From positions 944,588-1,008,587 of the forward strand of contig NZ_OBEJ01000001.1 of the NCBI RefSeq assembly GCF_900215575.1: a stretch of 64,000 nt of DNA. Reading direction: 5' to 3'. The DNA comes from Natronoarchaeum philippinense. GTDB lineage: Archaea; Halobacteriota; Halobacteria; Halobacteriales; Natronoarchaeaceae. Shown in pieces: positions 9,095 to 15,946 of this stretch; the stretch's first letter is position 1, and each line of letters begins with the position of its first letter. The translations under genes were made by a program, and so were the position numbers. The notes beneath the pieces are model-generated. The model was not told where the DNA came from and did no database searches. It saw nothing but the letters and a program-made list of their open reading frames with translations.

Positions 9095-9566
9095 GCATCC
9101 GCGAACGAAGTGAGCGGTTCACGCGGCCGAGCGGGGCGAGGCCGCGCTTTTTTGGCCGAGATTTTTGCGGTGGGTGGTGGCTGAGCGCAGCGACGCCACC
9201 CGAACCGGAAAAAGGTCGTCGATAGCAAGCGCATCTGAGCATCCGCGAACGAAGTGAGCGGTTCACGCGGCCGAGCGGGGCGAGGCCGCGCTTTTTTGGC
9301 CGAGATTTTTGCGGTGGGTGGTGGCTGAGCGCAGCGACGCCACCCGAACCGGAAAAAGGTCGTCGATAGCAAGCGCATCTGAGGGCCGTTCGGCTGCGTT
9401 CTCCGCAGTCCGCGTACCGTGCTTCGATATCTTCTCGCACTCTGATCAGCGCGTGCATCCGGCTCGTGATGGCGCCGAATCTCGGTATCAGCGGCGGGAG
9501 CGCGCCCAGCGACAGGAGGAAAACGATCGCGACGCAGCCGACCACCGCAGCTCCGTGGCTGCTCAT
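9078..9566 (-). CDS. Possible small membrane protein reading into the tandem repeat
   Basis: An open frame of 162 codons from ATG 9566. It begins with a plausible transmembrane helix (VVGCVAIVFLLSLGALPPL, about residues 6-24) and a short polar helix to about residue 60. The remainder simply translates both 144-bp repeat copies antisense to elp3's terminator. A TTTATA element on this strand near 9735 could drive it. Only the first 60 residues look protein-like. I do not recognise them, and the frame may be non-coding. Without it, 9384-9777 holds no other supported feature. Confidence 0.25.
   Translation of the reverse strand: MSSHGAAVVGCVAIVFLLSLGALPPLIPRFGAITSRMHALIRVREDIEARYADCGERSRTALRCACYRRPFSGSGGVAALSHHPPQKSRPKKRGLAPLGRVNRSLRSRMLRCACYRRPFSGSGGVAALSHHPPQKSRPKKRGLAPLGRVNRSLRSRMLRCAC
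9122..9153 (+). terminator. Hairpin plus T-run behind elp3, copy 1
   Basis: CGCGGCC (9122-9128) pairs with GGCCGCG (9140-9146), followed by C and six T residues (9148-9153). It lies 28 bases after the elp3 stop and fits an intrinsic terminator, with archaeal T-run termination as the likely signal. Confidence 0.6.
9266..9297 (+). terminator. Hairpin plus T-run, copy 2
   Basis: Exact second copy of the elp3 terminator hairpin, 144 bases downstream, with the same six-T run. Confidence 0.55.
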
Positions 9567-9777
9567 AGATCTACGTTCGAGACCCGTCTCAAGAACCCGG
9601 CGATGGACACGGTCGAGCAGCGGCTCACAGTCGTTCAAGAGACGGGGTAGGTCGGCAGCCGAGACCCACGTGGAAACCACGCGAGTTGAAAGGCGGCCCC
9701 GACCGTGCCGTCTACCCGAGCCTCTCTTCTATCGCTATAAAACACCTCCGGTAGTCGGCGCTCTCCGCGTCGAACGA

Positions 9778-10254
9778 TTACTCGCCGCTACAGTCCGCCT
9801 CGAAGTCGTCGTAGGGGCGGGTGTGCTCGCTGTGGACGAGTTCTTCCTCTGCGATTTCGAGGCCGAGCCCCGAGAGCTCGCGGCTGATTCGGTTGAGGTC
9901 GTCGCTGTCGCGGCCGACGGCGACGACGTGGAGGTTCTCCTCGCCGGTCATCAGTTCGCGCACCGAGACGACGCCGGGGACCTCTAGGGCCTCCTCGGCG
10001 AGCTGTTCGCGATCGGGGATCGGCGCCGTACAGAAGATCAGCGTGTAGAGGGGGTAGCCGACGAGTTCGTAGTTGACGTCGAGGTGGGCGCCCTCGATCA
10101 CCTCGTCTTCGACGAGCTGGCTGATCCGGTTGCGGACCGTGCTCGGCGAGACGCCGTAGTCCTCGGCGATTTCGGCCGCCGAGGTCGTCCGGGCGTCGCC
10201 TTGGAGTCGGTAGATGACGTACTTGTCCAGCTCGTCCAGATCGCGCGTCTGCAT
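9778..10254 (-). CDS. Lrp/AsnC family transcriptional regulator
   Basis: A 158-residue regulator. Residues 4-62 form a winged helix-turn-helix (DELDKYVIYRLQGDARTTSAAEIAE, then SPSTVRNRISQL as recognition helix). Residues 65-150 form a RAM/AsnC effector-binding domain with VRELMTGEENLHVVAVG. The family senses amino acids and controls their transport and metabolism. It lies 41 bases downstream of the amino-acid permease on the same strand, so the two probably form an operon and the regulator likely controls the permease. The C-terminal tail (DDFEADCSGE) is unremarkable. Confidence 0.92.
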   Translation of the reverse strand: MQTRDLDELDKYVIYRLQGDARTTSAAEIAEDYGVSPSTVRNRISQLVEDEVIEGAHLDVNYELVGYPLYTLIFCTAPIPDREQLAEEALEVPGVVSVRELMTGEENLHVVAVGRDSDDLNRISRELSGLGLEIAEEELVHSEHTRPYDDFEADCSGE

Positions 10255-10295
10255 ACCAGTTCCGGCGAGTCCGGACGCCTAAGAAGTTGTGATCT

Positions 10296-12485
10296 TCAGA
10301 ACAGGCGCCGCTGGATCGCCCGTCCAAGCCGTCCCGGGACCTCGTCGGAGCGCGGCCGCACGACGAGCGCAGAGGAGTCGACGCCGTCGACGAGTCCGTC
10401 GGCGAGGCCGTCGTCGTCCGGTCCCGACCCTACGATCAGTAGGTCCGTCTCGTCGCCCTCGAACGCCGTCGGTTCGCCGGGCGCGACGACGTTCGTCGAG
10501 ACCGGCACGGAGACGAGGTCGGCGACCTCGTCGTGGTAGCGTTCGATCGTGGCCCGTCGGTCGTCAGTGCCGGCGTCGAGCGGGAACTCCAGCGTGATAG
10601 CGGCGTCGTGAGCCGAGGCGATGGCGTCCGCGACCGCGATCTTCGAGGGATCGTATGGGCCGTCGTCGGTGACGACGGTGACGCCGTCGATCGCATCGAC
10701 GTTTCGGTCCTCGACCAGCACGGCGTCGCAGTCGGTGTGTTCGAGGATCCACTCGACATCGCTGCCGAACAGTCGGGACTGGAGCCCGTCGGGTTCGCGT
10801 TCGAGCACGAGCACGTCCGGTGCCGTCTCGCCGACGTAGTTGGCCAGCGCGCGGCACGTGTCGTGGCTCACGATCTCACTCGCTCGAACCGGAACGTCGC
10901 CGTCGGCGGCGAGTTCGTCGGTTCGGTCCTCGAACTCGATATCGGTCGGTGACTTCTCGGTCGCGGCGGCCAGCGGGACCTGATCGGCGACCTCGTCGAA
11001 CTGGACGACCGAGACGTGCCCGTCGTGAGGCCGTGCCAGATCGGCTGCCACGGACAACAGCCCGGCTTCCGTTCGTCGGTTGGAGCCCTCCGGGATGGCC
11101 ACCAACGCCTCGTAGTCGTCGGTCTGGGCGACGGCGTCGCGGGTGCGGTCGACCGCTTTGCGGCCGACTTCCCGACGGACGGCGTCGGCAGCGGCACCCT
11201 CGCGATCGACGCGGGGGCGGCCGTAGTAGTAGAACCACGCGACGCCGCCGAGCGTGATGACGACGGCGCCGACGATCGCCACGAGGCCCATCTGAGTGAG
11301 CAAGGCGAGGCCGGTCACGACGCCGAACAGCTGCATCCACGGGTACAGCGGCGACCGGAACGTCGGCTCGTAGTCGACGCCGCTGCGGCGAAACGAGATC
11401 ACCGCGAGGTTGACCAGCACGAACACGAGGATCTGGAAGGCGCTGGCGAGCTTTGCGATCTCTAGGATGGGAACAAAGGCGATCAACACGAGCAACACGG
11501 CGCCGGTCAGCAGGATCGACCGGCTGGGCGTGCCAAAGCGGTCGCTGATCTCCGCCAGCGACGGCGGCGCCAGATCGTCCCGGCTCATGGCGAACGGGTA
11601 CCGCGACGAAGACAGCAGGCCTGCGTTGGCGGTGCTCACCAGCGCGAGAATCGCGGCGATCACGACGCCGGCGACGCCCGCGGTCCCGAGCGTCTCGCGG
11701 GCTGCGACGATCATCGGCGTCGCCGAGCCGGCGATGGCGTCCAGATCGGCGACGCCGAGCATGACGACGACGATCAGCGCGTACAGAAGCGTCGTGAAGG
11801 CGAGCGAGCCGAGGATGCCCAGCGGGATGTTGCGCTCGGGATTTTCGATCTCCTCGGCGACGCTTGTCACCTTGGTGACGCCCGCGTAAGAGACGAAGAC
11901 CAGCCCGGTCGCGGCGAAGATGCCGCCGGCGCCGCTGTCGAAGGCCGTCGAGAACGCGCCGCCGTCGACGGCGGGGACGCCGCCCACGACGAACCACGAG
12001 AGCACGGCGAGCATGACGCCGACGATAGCGATCTGGAGGCGCCCGGTCTGTTTGGCTCCGATCAGGTTTACCAGCACCAGCACCGTCGCCAGTCCGAGTG
12101 CGACGGCCGTCGTCACGATGTTCGGAACGTCGAACGCCCACAGCAGGTAGGGGACGCCGCCGACCAGTGCCAGCCCGCCCTTGAACGACAGCGCGAACCA
12201 CGTTCCGATGCCGGCGACGGTGCCCAGCAACGGCCCCATCCCGCGCTCGATGTAGATGTAGGTGCCGCCGGCTTGGGGCATCGCCGTCGCCATTTCGGAC
12301 TTCGAGAGCGCTGCCGGGACGACGAGCAGCCCCGCGAGAACGTACGCGATCACGACGCCCGAGCCCGCCGTTTTGACGGCCAGCGCGGGTAGAATGAAGA
12401 TCCCGCTACCGATCATCGCACCGATGCTGATCGCGAGCACCGACGGAAGCCCGAGGTCCTGTTCGAGTTTCTTCGGCACGCTCAC
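10296..12485 (-). CDS. APC-type amino acid permease fused to tandem UspA domains
   Basis: A 729-residue secondary transporter. Residues 1-430 form about 12 membrane helices of the amino acid-polyamine-organocation family, with the N-terminal motif SIGAMIGSGIFILPA. The cytosolic C-terminal half (about 450-729) looks like two universal-stress-protein domains, the first with VAIPEGSNRR and the second ending VGSGPDDDGL, typical nucleotide-loop positions. Such fusions are common in haloarchaea and are thought to couple uptake to energy state. The start is GTG 12485. An Lrp regulator follows in the same operon. Substrate cannot be read from sequence; cationic or branched amino acids are possible. 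Confidence 0.92.
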   Translation of the reverse strand: MSVPKKLEQDLGLPSVLAISIGAMIGSGIFILPALAVKTAGSGVVIAYVLAGLLVVPAALSKSEMATAMPQAGGTYIYIERGMGPLLGTVAGIGTWFALSFKGGLALVGGVPYLLWAFDVPNIVTTAVALGLATVLVLVNLIGAKQTGRLQIAIVGVMLAVLSWFVVGGVPAVDGGAFSTAFDSGAGGIFAATGLVFVSYAGVTKVTSVAEEIENPERNIPLGILGSLAFTTLLYALIVVVMLGVADLDAIAGSATPMIVAARETLGTAGVAGVVIAAILALVSTANAGLLSSSRYPFAMSRDDLAPPSLAEISDRFGTPSRSILLTGAVLLVLIAFVPILEIAKLASAFQILVFVLVNLAVISFRRSGVDYEPTFRSPLYPWMQLFGVVTGLALLTQMGLVAIVGAVVITLGGVAWFYYYGRPRVDREGAAADAVRREVGRKAVDRTRDAVAQTDDYEALVAIPEGSNRRTEAGLLSVAADLARPHDGHVSVVQFDEVADQVPLAAATEKSPTDIEFEDRTDELAADGDVPVRASEIVSHDTCRALANYVGETAPDVLVLEREPDGLQSRLFGSDVEWILEHTDCDAVLVEDRNVDAIDGVTVVTDDGPYDPSKIAVADAIASAHDAAITLEFPLDAGTDDRRATIERYHDEVADLVSVPVSTNVVAPGEPTAFEGDETDLLIVGSGPDDDGLADGLVDGVDSSALVVRPRSDEVPGRLGRAIQRRLF

Positions 12486-12649
12486 CCACCTCCTGCCGTC
12501 GTTGACGGGGTCGTGATCGAGGGACGTTCGAGCAAATCAACGGATCGGGCCGGCCGCGCGGCGGCGTGACGCCGCGAATCGGTTCGCCAATAGAAGTTCT
12601 CGGTTCCGGTCATTACTACACGGTTCGAGACGGGATCGTAAAAGCGGAT

Positions 12650-12680
12650 CGTTTTAATTCACGTATCGTTATTATTCACG
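12650..12680. promoter_or_regulatory. Two 14-bp direct repeats upstream of the permease
   Basis: CGTTTTAATTCACG (12650-12663) and CGTTATTATTCACG (12667-12680) match at 12 of 14 positions and start 17 bases apart, in the spacer between the divergent permease and SHOCT genes (12486-12795). The spacer holds no gene. The repeats are candidate sites for the Lrp-type regulator encoded in the permease operon. Confidence 0.45.
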
Positions 12681-12765
12681 GGATATTCTGACGTTTCGTT
12701 TTCACACGGTTACCGCGGTCGGCGTTCTTGCCCGAGAACTGTTGGTGCCGCACCGGACCGGCGCG

Positions 12766-12773
12766 AATTTAAC
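12766..12773 (+). promoter_or_regulatory. Likely TATA element for the SHOCT gene
   Basis: AATTTAAC is centred about 26 bases before the ATG at 12796 in a GC-rich context, fitting a leaderless transcript. Confidence 0.5.
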
Positions 12774-12795
12774 GGATGCCGTCCCATGCGCACCC

Positions 12796-13209
12796 ATGAG
12801 CGAGACGGCGGGCGAGCGACTTCGAAATAACGCCGTGGAGATAACGTCGATCCTGATCACCGGACTCTGGCTCTCCGGACTGCTTCTGACTGACCAGAAC
12901 TGGTGGCTCGGCGTGCTGATCGTCGGCTATGCGGCCGTAATTCCCCTCGTCCAGACGATCTTCGGCGACGACGAAGACGAGTACGACGACGAGGAGTGGT
13001 CCCACTGGACGGGCCGGAGCAAGGACGAATCCGCAACTGAGAGCGACGCCGAGAGCGATCCGTTGGAGACGCTCCGGGAGCGATACGCCCGGGGTGAACT
13101 GACCGACGAGCAGTTCGAGCGCAAACTCGAACGGCTGCTGGAAACCGAGACGATCGAAGACGTCGAGGATCGGCGTCGCGCCGAACGGGAACCGGAGTTC
13201 GAGCGCTGA
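12796..13209 (+). CDS. SHOCT-domain membrane protein
   Basis: A 137-residue protein with two transmembrane helices near the N terminus (about 15-32 and 38-56), an acidic loop (DDEDEYDDEEWSHW) and a C-terminal SHOCT motif (about 88-118: DPLETLRERYARGELTDEQF and following). SHOCT is a short helical oligomerisation element found at protein ends; its exact role is unknown. The ATG at 12796 sits at the right distance from a TATA element and is preferred to the upstream ATG at 12742. It is a single-gene unit divergent from the permease. Confidence 0.85.
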   Translation: MSETAGERLRNNAVEITSILITGLWLSGLLLTDQNWWLGVLIVGYAAVIPLVQTIFGDDEDEYDDEEWSHWTGRSKDESATESDAESDPLETLRERYARGELTDEQFERKLERLLETETIEDVEDRRRAEREPEFER

Positions 13210-13406
13210 GTCGGACCGCCAACACGAGACCGTCGGTGTCGTAGCGAGCGACCGAGCTGCTGATCGTCATCGCCCGAGAACGGTGCGACTTCGGCGGCCT
13301 CCAGTAGCAACACCGGCGACCGGAGGGATCACCGACGTGAGTGAAAACCGACGGAATGCGGTCCACTTTCGTACTCGACGTTCGGGTGACGTTTACTTTG
13401 AGATAC

Positions 13407-13419
13407 GTTACCAAGTAAC
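13407..13419. promoter_or_regulatory. Short dyad upstream of the subtilase promoter
   Basis: GTTAC-CAA-GTAAC is a perfect 5-bp dyad about 35 bases upstream of the TATA-like run of the protease gene. It is a possible activator site, weakly supported. The rest of 13210-13440 holds nothing recognisable. Confidence 0.3.
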
Positions 13420-13448
13420 TTTGTTCTTGTTCGTTCCATCAACTATAA

Positions 13449-13460
13449 TATTTATTTATT
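13449..13460 (+). promoter_or_regulatory. TATA region of the subtilase gene
   Basis: A strongly AT-rich run (TATTTATTTATT) about 45 bases before the ATG at 13501. A Shine-Dalgarno-like GAGGTGA (13487-13493) lies seven bases before the ATG, so this gene, unlike many neighbours, probably has a leadered, SD-dependent start. Confidence 0.55.
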
Positions 13461-13500
13461 TGAATCCTGCAGTTGCACACGTCCGCGAGGTGAGACGAAG

Positions 13501-14901
13501 ATGACACACTACAGACGGACGGTACTGAAGGGCATCGGATCGGCGGGACTGATCGCGAGCGTCGTCGGGACGGCGAGCGCGGGGAGCGGCGACGCGCGTT
13601 ACGTCGTCACGGCGGGCGGCGGCGCCGAGAAGCGAATCGAACGAGTCGGGTTTGCGGTCCGGCACCGACTCGCCGACGGGTCGGTGCTGATCGTCGAAGG
13701 GCCGGCCGACGAGGGCTCGGCGCTCAAGTCCGTTGGCGGCGTGCGCACCGTCGCGCGCGATCTCAGGCTCGCGTTCGAGGAACCAGTGCTTGAGACGGCG
13801 CCAGACACCGAGGACGAAGCCTTGTACGACCTCCAGTGGGACAAGCAGGTGACCCGCGCGGGGGCGGCCCACGACATCACGACCGGCGAGGGCGCGACGC
13901 TCGCGATCCTCGACACGGGCGTCGACCACGACCACCCGGATCTGACGCCGAACCTCGACGCCGATCGGAGTCGGCTGTTCCGGGCGGGCGAGATCCGCGA
14001 CGGGTCGGGAGAGATCGAGGTTCCCGTCGACCGGAACGACGAGCGGAAGGGGACGACGACGATCGAGGCGCCGCTGGCCGACGACGTGTACGGCCACGGC
14101 AGTCACGTCGGCGGCATCGCCGCGGCGCCGCGCAACGACGCCGGAATCGTGGGGACCGCGCCCGACGCGTCGCTGGTCTCCCTGCGGGTGTTCTACTACG
14201 ACGAGGTCGAGAACGAGGACGGCGAGCTGGTCTCGTCGCTCACGACGACGACCGCCGACATCCTGCTGGCCATCGACTTCGCGGCCCGCATGGGCGCCGA
14301 CGCGGCCAACATGAGCCTCGGGACGCCCCCGCTGCCGCCGAAGTCGCGTTCAGAGGGGATGCACGTCGCCTACCAGCGCGTGATCCAGTCGGCGACCCGC
14401 CGGGGGACGCTCGTCGTCGCGAGCGCCGGCAACGCCGAGACCGACCTCCAGCACGGCGGCCAGTACTCGCTGCCCAACAGCGTACCGGGCGCGATGAGCG
14501 TCAGCGCGACCGGGCCGAACGGAGAGTTGTCGTTCTACTCGAACTACGGAACCGGCGAAATCGATGTCGGGGCGCCCGGAGGGGCCTACGAGACGACCGA
14601 GAAGTCGCTGTCGGGAGAGACCGAGTGGCCCTACCCGACGAACTTCGTGCTGTCGACCGTGCCGCCGGAGTACTACGGCGGACAGACCCACGCCTACTTC
14701 ATCGGCACTTCGATGGCGGCGCCCCAAGTCGCGGGGATTGCCGGACTCGTGCGGTCGATCGACCCGGACCTGAGTGCGAACCGCGTCGAGCAGGCGATCG
14801 CCCACGGCGCCGTCGGCTCGAACGGCCGCTCCAGCCCGGATCTGGGCGCCGGCCGTGTCGACGCGCTCAACACCGTCGAGCGAGTGTCCGACGGGCGCTG
14901 A
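13501..14901 (+). CDS. Tat-exported subtilisin-like serine protease (S8)
   Basis: A 466-residue secreted endopeptidase related to halolysins. The N terminus carries a twin-arginine signal (HYRRTVLKG, hydrophobic to about residue 24, AxA-type cleavage near TASAG). A propeptide-like region spans about 30-100, then the S8 catalytic domain with the triad Asp138 (AILDTGVDH), His199 (YGHGSHVGG) and Ser404 (GTSMAAP), and oxyanion Asn311 (SAGN). Unlike classical halolysins there is no long C-terminal extension. The spacer between Asp and His is long (61 residues) and acidic. It probably acts outside the cell on proteins. It stands alone, convergent with the AEC transporter. Confidence 0.94.
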   Translation: MTHYRRTVLKGIGSAGLIASVVGTASAGSGDARYVVTAGGGAEKRIERVGFAVRHRLADGSVLIVEGPADEGSALKSVGGVRTVARDLRLAFEEPVLETAPDTEDEALYDLQWDKQVTRAGAAHDITTGEGATLAILDTGVDHDHPDLTPNLDADRSRLFRAGEIRDGSGEIEVPVDRNDERKGTTTIEAPLADDVYGHGSHVGGIAAAPRNDAGIVGTAPDASLVSLRVFYYDEVENEDGELVSSLTTTTADILLAIDFAARMGADAANMSLGTPPLPPKSRSEGMHVAYQRVIQSATRRGTLVVASAGNAETDLQHGGQYSLPNSVPGAMSVSATGPNGELSFYSNYGTGEIDVGAPGGAYETTEKSLSGETEWPYPTNFVLSTVPPEYYGGQTHAYFIGTSMAAPQVAGIAGLVRSIDPDLSANRVEQAIAHGAVGSNGRSSPDLGAGRVDALNTVERVSDGR

Positions 14902-14934
14902 TCCGGCCGCTGTCGAAGGGGTCCTTCGGGAATC

Positions 14935-15852
14935 TCAGACTGGCCCGATCACGAACCCGAGCAGGACGAACACCGTGCCGAGCGAGACGACCGTCGTGGC
15001 GAACACGTCGATCGACGCGAGTTGCTCGTCGCCGCCGTACTCCGTCGCGTACACGTACGTCGAGACGGCCGTCGGCATCGCCAGCATCACGACGCCGGCG
15101 TTGACCGTCGACGGCGAGGACGCGAGCGTCGAGAAGACGACGAGCGCGAGCGCCGGCATCAGAAACACCTTCAGCGCGACGACCGAGCCGACCGTCGAGA
15201 AGTCAACGTCCGCGGTATCGAACGAGAGCGCGCCGCCGACACACAGCAGCGCGATCGGCAGCGCGAACTGCGAGAGGACGCCGAGTCCGGCCGTCGCGGC
15301 GTCGGGAATCGGAACGCCGACCAGCGAGACCGACAACCCGGCCACGAGCGAAATGATCACCGGATTGCGCACGAACTCCGCCAGTTCGTCGACGATCGAG
15401 GCATCGCGGTCGTTGAGCGAGACCAGTATCAGGATCGTCAGGGGGATCTGCGTGAGCGCGCCCATCCCGAGGATGATGCTCGCCTTGGCCGTCGTGACCT
15501 CCCCGAACGTCGCCGCAACGATCGGCAACCCGAAGAAGCCGAGGTTGCCGTGGTACGACTGGACGATGGCGACGCTCCGGGCCCGGTTCGAGCGCGCCGA
15601 CCGATGGACGATCCAGCCCACGCCCGCCATCACCAGCAACACAACCCACAGCCCGGCCAGCAACGACGGCGTGACGACCGTGCTCAACGGCTGGTCGTAC
15701 GTCGACGTGAAGACGAGCGCCGGGAGCGCGACGTAAAACGCCAGCGCGTTCAGCGCGTCCCTGCGATCGGGTGTGAGGACGCCGAGCGACCGCCCGGCGA
15801 CGCCGGCGCCCAGCAGCGCCAGCATGAACGCGAGATTCGAGACGAGCGACAC
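14935..15852 (-). CDS. AEC family transporter (auxin-efflux-carrier-like permease)
   Basis: A membrane carrier of about 305 residues with ten predicted helices in two five-helix halves, e.g. NLAFMLALLGAGVAG, LLAGLWVVLLVMAGVGWIV and VVSLGTVFVLLGFVIG. It contains the family-typical GNLGFFGLPIV and an inter-half polar loop. AEC proteins export or import organic acids or related anions; the substrate here is unknown. I chose GTG 15852, which follows a TATA-like CATTAGC by about 25 bases. An ATG at 15957 would add 35 charged residues and overlap the divergent rqcH start. The start is therefore uncertain. Confidence 0.85.
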   Translation of the reverse strand: MSLVSNLAFMLALLGAGVAGRSLGVLTPDRRDALNALAFYVALPALVFTSTYDQPLSTVVTPSLLAGLWVVLLVMAGVGWIVHRSARSNRARSVAIVQSYHGNLGFFGLPIVAATFGEVTTAKASIILGMGALTQIPLTILILVSLNDRDASIVDELAEFVRNPVIISLVAGLSVSLVGVPIPDAATAGLGVLSQFALPIALLCVGGALSFDTADVDFSTVGSVVALKVFLMPALALVVFSTLASSPSTVNAGVVMLAMPTAVSTYVYATEYGGDEQLASIDVFATTVVSLGTVFVLLGFVIGPV

Positions 15853-15946
15853 GGCTACAGGAAACGCGAGGGCGCTAATGGCTCTTTGGAATCGCACGCG
15901 CTCTCGGAGCGACACGCCTTTCCCCCGCGCGTCGGACCACTCCAGT

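Larger units (their letters stand above)
9080..9383. repeat. Perfect 144-bp tandem duplication at the elp3 3' end
   Basis: Copy 1 (9080-9223) and copy 2 (9224-9367) look identical base for base, and 16 bases of a third copy follow (9368-9383). The unit starts within the last five codons of elp3, so copy 2 carries a detached SKRI-stop. Each unit holds a 7-bp stem followed by a T-run and a second 6-bp stem (GGTGGC/GCCACC, 9176-9200 in copy 1). The lack of divergence suggests a recent event or selection for duplicated terminators. Confidence 0.95.
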
